This document shows positions 57,463-64,000 of a stretch of 64,000 bases of DNA, one piece after another. Every line of letters begins with the position of its first letter. The stretch's first letter is position 1. Under the pieces are notes generated by a model. That model did no database searches, was not told the origin of the DNA, and saw only the letters and a list, made by a program, of their open reading frames with translations. The translations under genes were made by a program, and so were the position numbers. The DNA comes from Corallium rubrum (Eukaryota > Cnidaria > Anthozoa > Scleralcyonacea > Coralliidae), in contig OZ036015.1 of NCBI GenBank assembly GCA_964035015.1, positions 7,032,766-7,096,765 of the forward strand, in the 5' to 3' direction.

Positions 57463-58004
57463 GATCACGTCAGCAGCTGAAATAACGCGTCAGCTTCCAG
57501 ATACGGAGAATTAGCAGGGGCGTTTTGGCCAATCACGAACGTGAATAAAGTTTGAATATATAATAACAGGAATTATTACATGGCTAAGCTTGTTTTCGGG
57601 TCATTGCGCCAAACGGCACACGCTGATTGGTTGCCGAGAGGTCCGGAAAAAGCCGTAATGCCCTCTCGGCACTGTGAGAGGGCACTGCGTCATTTTTAAT
57701 GACCTGCAAATTTTGGCGGGAAAATTACTTGAATGTTGATTTGAGTAAAAGCGAATTAGATATATTCGTTGGAAAATTTTGAACAATAGTAGGTCCTGAA
57801 ACATTAGTGTTTCTTTTTATAAAAACTTCTTATTTAAAAGCGCGAAAAATAAAAGCCTAACAGGTGTAAACATGAAGCGAAACGAACAAGCTCAAAAGAA
57901 AGAACTAAGGTGAACAGCGACATCTGATCAAGACAAACGTAGAATTTAGAAATAAAAACAGATAAGAAAACAAACCAAAAGTCATATCGCAAAAGGCTTA
58001 TTAA
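57463..58004. other. Unique or diverged element DNA
   Basis: Contains a short TGCCCTCTCGGCACTGTGAG hairpin near 57660-57690; no supported gene. Confidence 0.4.
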
Positions 58005-58102
58005 ATTACTAGGGCTAGCCTTACATTCAAAAAAGCTCATGTAAACACGAGAAAATTACTGGGCCAGCCCTACCAAAAGCTCATGCTCATGTAAACACGA
58101 CC
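58005..58102 (-). repeat. Outlying 48-bp satellite units (~2)
   Basis: TTACTAGGGCTAGCC and AAAAGCTCATGTAAACACGA units, the second truncated. Confidence 0.85.
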
Positions 58103-58179
58103 TCGGTTTTATCGCATAAACCTCGCTCCTTCGTCGCTCGGTCTGTTCGAAAACCTCAGGTGAATACTTTCCCGTACAG

Positions 58180-58350
58180 ACTTCGAATCGGTTAATAACT
58201 TCTTATTAACCGAACGCGAGGTCTTTACAGAGAAATATCGGACCGAGGTCTTTTTGGACACAAAGACCGAGCCCGTAGGGCGAGGTTTGTACACAAAGAC
58301 CGAGGTCTGATATTTCTCTGTAAAGACCCAGCAAGCGAGGTTAATAAAAA
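58180..58350. repeat. Hairpin element (ACAGAGAAATATCGGACC arms)
   Basis: AACCGAACGCGAGGTCTTTA and CAGAGAAATATCGGACCGAG face GACCGAGGTCTGATATTTCT and GCAAGCGAGGTTAATAA. Related to the hairpin at 52103. Confidence 0.75.
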
Positions 58351-59780
58351 TTTTATTATATGGCATTTTGAAACAACAAACCTTACATTTATACCTTGTC
58401 ATGATACGTACTTTAGTCAGTTTAGTGTGACCTCGAGCGTGTGACATAAACTCATCGTTTTCAATGTTGTTGCTTTTGTTGTCATCGCTTTCGGACTCCT
58501 AAACTCGCTTCCGGATTGCTCTCGTCCCAATCATACATAATTTAGTCCTCAGGTTGTTGAATTCACAAAATTCTTGCGGTTTTCTCTCGTTGTTTAGTTG
58601 AAAACAACATGGCTGCCATTATCCGTAATCGACCGGCACGTGACACGTCTCGGCCAATGAGAACACACGATTTCAACGGAACTAACTTGTGCCATATAAT
58701 AATAAGCCTTTAATAATAGCATAAGCACGATCTCGGCAAAGCGGGTTAGCCTGGGTACCTGGGCTGACTCGCCTCCATATAAACACCCTCTAAATGGAGG
58801 AATTGCTCCAACCTGTGATTGGACGATAAGAATAGTAAAGTGGTGTAAGTTACATTAATACTCCGACACTCTTAGTAGATATCTATCAAAATGCTAATAG
58901 AGGCCGACAAATACACAGTATTAAAACTGTGATTTCATGCGTAATATTAAAGAAAGATTAGTTTTCTGTTTATGTATTGTTATGATCACTATAAAACTAT
59001 TGGAAACTTATTTAACAATACAGCATGAAAGAGATTTAATGACTTATACATGAGAATGGTTCATGGTCTTGATTTTCGACGTGTGATAAATGTTAAATTC
59101 AAAGACATCCACTATAATGATGGTGAATTATTTAACTACATGTAGAACCCATCATTGACTAAACACAGCTGGTTTCGCCTTCAAATATAGAATAATCAGA
59201 AGACGTTCGTATATTTAATACAACTACCTGAACACTTACTTAATGAACTAGAAATTCCGATATGTTGAAGCGTATACAGGGGTGCCGCCTGAGGGGGGCA
59301 AGAGGGGCTATATATAAAAAATATTCCATAAAGTTTTAAAATTGGAGAGGGAGGTGCGTTTATATTTCCCTGCTTTGCGAAATGTGCATAAATAAAACAC
59401 TTTGAAGTGGTTTGTCAATTATTGAATTACAACCTGCAACGTGAATCGCCATCAATATTTTTTAAATAGAAAGTACCCTATTGGGATATCAAAAATCTAA
59501 TATAAAATATAAAAAAAATTAACTTTCTTCAGATTTTTGGTCGGGCGGCACATTTATGTTTTATTACAAAATAAAAACATACGTGGGCGCAGGCTTCAAA
59601 ATGTGATCGGGCGATGATGAGAATCAAGGAATAATTTTTTTATGTGGCCTAATAATCAATTTGACGAGCCATCTCTTTCCTGGTGTGCATCCGGGTCGGC
59701 TGGCGAGAATTAGTCCGAAGTAGCTCGACCAATCAGCGTGCGCGCTTTTCTACAATTAGCTGTGTATTTATACTACTATT
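58350..59780. other. AT-rich single-copy DNA, no gene seen
   Basis: No supported exon. TATGGCATTTTG at 58360 and GCCATATAATAATAAGCC at 58690 may be the ends of the element containing the 58180 hairpin. 58730-58790 repeats the GCGGGTTAGCCTGGGTACC motif. Confidence 0.4.
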
Positions 59781-59781
59781 G

Positions 59782-59867
59782 CATTTTTCGCAACTGGTTC
59801 CGGTTTGGTCTTAAAATGTATATATTCTACACTCGAATTTTCCTTCACCAAAATCCTTAGAACATGC
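59782..59867 (+). mobile_element. Detached SINE tail copy
   Basis: About 86 bp (TTTTTCGCAACTGGTTCCGG ... CAAAATCCTTAGAACAT) almost identical to the tail of the SINE at 60055-60140 but without a tRNA-like head beside it. Confidence 0.75.
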
Positions 59868-59972
59868 TATGTAATCGAGTAAAATGCCCAATATTACGTA
59901 TAATATACCCAATTCTCTCCTGGCATTACCACCTTAATATATGCAGAACTTGCGATCAAGCTCTCGGCAACG

Positions 59973-60043
59973 CCCTCCGTGGCTCAGTAGTCAGAGCATT
60001 GCACTAGAATCGCAAGGTCGTGGGTTCAATTCCTGCTGGAAGG
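59973..60043 (+). ncRNA. tRNA-like head of a SINE
   Basis: It folds as a cloverleaf: acceptor CCCTCCG with TGGAAGG (5 pairs plus a wobble), D arm GCTC/GAGC, anticodon stem TTGCA/CGCAA with loop CTAGAAT (AGA), and T arm GTGGG/CCTGC around TTCAATT. The A box (TGGCTCAGTAGTCAGAG) and B box (GGGTTCAATTCC) are clear. An AGA anticodon would mean tRNA-Ser, which needs a long variable arm that is absent. With the shared tail after it, a tRNA-derived SINE is the better reading. Confidence 0.7.
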
Positions 60044-60140
60044 CCTGTGTAGTTGCATTTTTCGCAACTGGTCCCGGTTTGGTCTTAAAATGTATATATT
60101 CTACACTCGAATTTTCCTTCACCAAAATCCTTAGAACATA
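59973..60140 (+). mobile_element. tRNA-derived SINE (head plus tail)
   Basis: The tRNA-like head is followed by the tail at 60055-60140, which also occurs alone at 59782-59867. No poly(A) is visible at the end. A polymerase III transcript from the internal A and B boxes is the expected mode. Confidence 0.65.
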
Positions 60141-60600
60141 TTTATACTAATATCGTTTATTCTGGCATTTTGATATTCTCTTTATTTTATTTGTGTTTTC
60201 CGGGGCAAGAATACGAGCTTATTTGTCGTGATGGGGGGTAACCTTGTTATTTAATTAAGAGTGATGTTTGCATACAAAAGACCTAAAAATACAGGGGCAT
60301 GGTAGACAAAAAAAAACGTGGTCATCATTAAAAATATGGTTAATGTGGAATAACTAGTATTTGAGAAAAGAAAAATATGTAAAGTGATATATTTTAGAAT
60401 GCATGCGTCAATATCTGCTCAAATATGATATCCAATTCTAACTTTGTTATTGGTTTAAAAAATACATTGATTTTGAAAGCATGCCACGCTGTGAAGCTGT
60501 AGTGAAATTAAGTGAAATGGCAACAAAATATCTAACTATTTTGCTGTTATAACATTTTCATAGTACACAAACTCCATTAATCCTTTGAAGAACAATTGGA
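60141..60600. other. AT-rich DNA, no feature seen
   Basis: No open frame with support and no clear repeat. Confidence 0.4.
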
Positions 60601-60603
60601 ATA

Positions 60604-60703
60604 ACCCTTACAAAAATTCCGCATGTCATGTCCCAAAATCACATGTGAACCACACGTGATCACATGTGGTTTTGGAACATGACATGTGAAATTTTTATAA
60701 GGG
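60604..60703. repeat. 100-bp hairpin MITE
   Basis: CCCTTACAAAAATTCCGCAT and GTCATGTCCCAAAATCACAT face CATGTGGTTTTGGAACATGA and AATTTTTATAAGGG. Confidence 0.88.
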
Positions 60704-60759
60704 AAGTCGAACGAAGATTCACTTAATTTGTTACAAGATTGAAAATCATGAAAAATTAA

Positions 60760-61293
60760 CCCTATCCAGACTGGGCTTTTTTTTTGTCTTCTGGGACTGG
60801 GGGGGGGGGGGGGGGGGGGGGAGGGGAGGCGGAGAGTGCCCGCGGTCAATATCTCCTGAACTATTTGTGGTATTCCGACAAAACCTTTACAGGTGGATGG
60901 TATGGCAACAAATTATGACGTCATTAATTGCAAAACCCAGGATTTGTAGAATTTCAAAAAAAAATTTTCTTGTTGTTTTGTTAACATAAAAAAGGTAGTA
61001 TATCAAAAAAATAGTTTCTCTTTGTTAAAAAGTGCTTACTTTTATTGTAACTATTATAAAAGCAAACATAATAAAAATTGTCGGCTGAAATTTAGTGTTG
61101 GTAGGTGTTCACGACTCCGCTGTAACTTTTTTTTTGCGTAAGATTTTTTCATCAAATTTTCCACATATAAAGCCCATACAAACTTAGGAAAAGTCATAAA
61201 ATTTCAGAACCATACCTGTAATGGTTTAGGAGATATTAACTTTTAAATTCAGCGCGGGCACTTTCCGTCCCCCCCCCCCTAGTCTAGATAGGG
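60760..61293. mobile_element. piggyBac-type MITE, 534 bp
   Basis: Flanked on both sides by TTAA (60756-60759 and 61294-61297) with termini CCCTATCCAGACTGGG and, inverted, CCCTATCTAGACTAGG. A TTAA target site with CCCT termini is the piggyBac signature. Long G and C runs lie just inside each end (60800-60823 and 61270-61279). No transposase frame. Confidence 0.85.
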
Positions 61294-61498
61294 TTAAATA
61301 TATTTTTTTTTATCAATGGATAAAATTAAAATGGTATCATATCTCAGTAGATCTTGACGCATAACATGCATTTTAAAAATATATAACTTTACATATTTTT
61401 CTGTAATCTAAGTAAAAGTTATACAATGCACATTAATCATACTTTCAATGATGGCCACATTTTTTTGTTCACTCTCTGTATATATTCGTAATTATAAG

Positions 61499-61552
61499 CC
61501 TCGAGCACAGAATAGTAATACAATTTTGTATTATTATTCTGTGCCTCGAGCA
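61499..61552. repeat. 54-bp palindrome of MITE termini
   Basis: CTCGAGCACAGAATAGTAAT and ACAA face TTGTATTATTATTCTGTGC and CTCGAG with almost no loop. These are the terminal sequences of the MITE at 47385-47743 fused back to back. Confidence 0.88.
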
Positions 61553-63112
61553 AGTCAGTGTACTTTCGCTTTCTCAAAATGGTGCCGGATAGGAACGTTT
61601 GTTGAAGGGATTTTTATCACGATAAGTACTGCTTGTTTACATTTTATCGGTGCTGTTGTGTTCACAGTGAGCAGTACGGTCAGACGATTATTTTTGCACT
61701 GACCAACACTATGCTGGTTATTCTGCGTGAAGACTACGCACAAATCAGAGACTATCAGAAACTTTGAGCCATTATATTGTGCTGGCATTATTGAACCAAG
61801 TCAAATATGGGTGTCTCTCCGGAGCTTCATAGATCTAGAATACTGACTTTAATACATATAAACAACTTCCTGAAAGCAAGAGAAGCTTCATATCATCGAA
61901 GGTAAATTCTGGAATGAAATGCTGTTTAATAAGCATTAATCTTAATAGCATTTTTTATTTTTCATGTCTAAAACAACTAGTTAAGTAATAGGAAAGTAGA
62001 AATGTGGTTTGGTGTACACGAATGTTGTGCTATATAAGCTTAAATGCATATATGTGCCATGCTGATGTTTCTAAAAAACAATGTGTAGCTGTGGTGTAGC
62101 TGTTAACATTTGGGACATATCTTTTATTTATGAACCCAATATTATTGTGTTCTTGTTCTTTGTATGTACAATGGCTGTATAAGTAAATCTATCAAACTTG
62201 AGATGGTTTCAAGTGATAAAAATCTATCAATTACAAATTATATATTGAGTCATTTTCTGGTGGTGTACTTCTGACAGATAATAATCAAATATTTTCAATA
62301 CATAATCCAGGCAAATTAAAAAGGATATTACAAATACGAAAATTACATCAATACATTTAAAGTTTTCCCATTTATCGTAAACTTCAGCACGACATGTCAC
62401 CCGGAATGTCAACACAGCATATTTACTTATTTACCCGTCCTTTGCAAGTTGTCAATTCTGTTTTCAACGTTGTTTATGTCTCGCTCATCATGCAGATAGT
62501 TTCCAATAGTCAGCAGGTTATCAGATTGTGACCATGAGTAATTTGTTTATAATCAGTTTGTCTTGATCGAGACGGCAGAATGTTAAAAGTTAAATGTGCA
62601 CCTGACTTAAGCCAGAGCTTTCTGATTTGAGATGCCTGCGGAGTAGGCTAAAAGTGACACAGAAGGGAAAAACCCCAGGCCGAAACCTAGAGTCGGCCTA
62701 CCACGGTAGCCTGAGTAGTATTAAGCAGTTTGAATGATATGCGCAACTTATATGCAAAGTACCCCAGGGTATTCGGTCACGTGCTATTGCCTCTTCGTTG
62801 CCGACTGGTGGGTACTGGAGTAGACTGTCATGATTAATAAAGTCAATCCCCGTAAGCGTTTCGTTGTTTGGGAAATGAGTAATTTGAATACAGAGGAGTT
62901 AGGCAGGATTGTCGTAAACTCTGTATCAAATTTTCTGAGTCGTTCTGGCCAAAACAACGACAACATCGTGCGGTTTATTGTTACATGAACAATAACCGCT
63001 CTCGTTTCGTGTTTAAATGGAGACTGTTTTGAAAGCCTGATTGTGTTTAGACCTTGGAATTTAAGTTGTCTTAAATCGATTAGCTTTGGTACAGTGTTAC
63101 GGTAGATTATAT
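61553..63112. other. Mostly unique DNA, no supported gene
   Basis: The best short frame is at 62876-62989 on the plus strand (MSNLNTEELGRIVVNSVSNF onward, stop after about 37 codons). It could be a first exon, but no convincing donor follows. Otherwise only short random frames. Confidence 0.35.
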
Positions 63113-63133
63113 GGGGGGGGGGGGGGGGGGGGG
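63113..63133. repeat. Poly(G) run
   Basis: A homopolymer of about 21 G; other runs of this kind are at 47563, 60800 and (as C) 51084. Confidence 0.95.
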
Positions 63134-63207
63134 CACATCTTCAGTTCTACTGTACAACTCAACCCAAGTTCCATCGATAAATTACATGTCCTCCTTATGT
63201 AATCTAT

Positions 63208-63759
63208 TTAAGCTTTGATTGTTTTAAGGCATATGGCTGGCCGGTATATTGGTAAGTTTATCGCTCTGTCGACACTAATCTTGCGTGGCTGTGCTAAGTT
63301 CGAGATGTTCAGTATGACGTAGGAGCTTCTTCCTACAAAATTACATATTTTAGACCGGTCATACGGAAGCAATCGTTCTAACTTCAGAACTCGCCAACGC
63401 CACCGCGGCCATAGCATTTTGTCAACTGGTGACACCACGAGATGATGCAGACTTCGAACGATCGTGCACAGAACGTGTTCAGGAGTGGCCGCGGAACATG
63501 TTTGAAAGAAGGGGGACTGGGACGAAAACCACCGGTTAAAGGGCGTGGCCTTTGACAATTGACAGGTCAATGCGTAGTCCAAGCTTTCTGGGAATGTTCT
63601 ACAGCGTGTTCCTCCCAAATGTTTTTGAAAATGGTCTTCCCTGCATTTTAAGAGCACTTTTGAACAGAATTTTAAATTTTTCTTGTGTTTAGAAAGTAGA
63701 GTCTTTCTTTTCAAAAACGACAAAAAGCAATCGTCATATCCAATTAAAAGTTTCCTCAT
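63208..63759 (-). CDS. 183-codon unassigned open frame
   Basis: The longest non-repetitive open frame in the right part of the window. It starts at MRKLLIGYDDCFLSFLKRKT and has no recognised domain, signal peptide or membrane segment. The composition (many Cys, Arg, Ser; segments such as WPRWRWRVLKLERLLPYDR) does not look like a conserved protein and no promoter is evident. It may be chance or a transposon relic. Confidence 0.15.
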   Translation of the reverse strand: MRKLLIGYDDCFLSFLKRKTLLSKHKKNLKFCSKVLLKCREDHFQKHLGGTRCRTFPESLDYALTCQLSKATPFNRWFSSQSPFFQTCSAATPEHVLCTIVRSLHHLVVSPVDKMLWPRWRWRVLKLERLLPYDRSKICNFVGRSSYVILNISNLAQPRKISVDRAINLPIYRPAICLKTIKA

Positions 63760-64000
63760 GCGGGCTCTGATTTAAATAACATCATCTTGTTGCCATGCCT
63801 AATGTCTATGTGTGTTTTTTTATTTCTTTGCATCTTTTATGAAAAATTGGTATTTTAAAACTGCAGCTATCAAGATTATTTGAAAAACAACTCGTACCAG
63901 AATCATCGTTCCGCCCCACTGCTTCGTTCGATCTTAAAACTTCGGCACCATCATCGGATTCATCGCTTTCATGTGAATCTCTTTCGTGCTCGGACGTGTT
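63760..64000. other. Right edge, no feature seen
   Basis: AT-rich then TC-rich sequence with no supported gene. Confidence 0.4.

Noticed and set aside
58109..58447. 112-codon minus-strand frame beginning MSHARGHTKL
   Set aside because: It runs through a hairpin element and has no recognisable domain.
59973..60043. Functional tRNA-Ser(AGA) gene
   Set aside because: The long variable arm required for tRNA-Ser is missing and a SINE tail follows, so it is annotated as a SINE head.

Overview
The window is nuclear DNA of an animal, probably a marine invertebrate; a cnidarian is my best guess. The reasons are GT-AG introns around single-domain Ig exons, a netrin-receptor type gene, BEL/Pao and piggyBac-like relics, tRNA-derived SINE-like sequences and many AT-rich hairpin MITEs. 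No prokaryotic feature is present. More than half of the window is tandem repeat, and a 200-base run of N (29883-30082) marks an assembly gap.

1-21.1 kb: five coding exons on the minus strand form the 5' part of a DCC/neogenin-like (UNC-40/Frazzled) netrin receptor. They encode a signal peptide (21006-21075), then Ig1 (9530-9841), Ig2 (8198-8488), Ig3 (6871-7143) and Ig4 (5496-5768). Every junction is phase 1 with a consensus GT-AG intron. The fibronectin III, transmembrane and cytoplasmic exons must lie left of the window. Every intron holds satellite DNA: a 5-kb palindrome and 17-bp repeats beyond Ig4; a 120-bp repeat between Ig3 and Ig4; an ACGTCA array between Ig2 and Ig3; a (CT)n tract and a 17-bp repeat between Ig1 and Ig2; and 68-bp, 120-bp, 25-bp and about 125-bp arrays in intron 1. 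The 120-bp repeat, read on the gene's sense strand, contains what looks like a type I hammerhead ribozyme.

21.1-24 kb: the 5' flank of the receptor gene, then a long (CAAA)n and ACC-rich microsatellite. 24.0-29.9 kb: about 67 copies of an 87-bp repeat derived from a tRNA-like sequence (anticodon GGT); one edge copy still folds as a complete tRNA-like cloverleaf. After the gap, 30.1-45.8 kb is about 320 copies of a 48-bp repeat with a higher-order period near 2.25 kb.

45.8-64 kb: a mosaic of transposon relics and single-copy DNA. At 48.0-51.5 kb a first coding exon on the plus strand (possibly tropomodulin-like) and its intron, carrying a 5'-truncated BEL/Pao element (3' coding end, polypurine tract, LTR), have been duplicated in tandem to give four exon copies. 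Further right are nested MITEs, small outlying clusters of the 48-bp repeat, a SINE with a tRNA-like head, a piggyBac-type MITE with TTAA target duplications, and 61.3-64 kb with no convincing gene. All very long open frames in the window are translations of satellites whose period is a multiple of three (87, 48) or of microsatellites, and I do not treat them as proteins.
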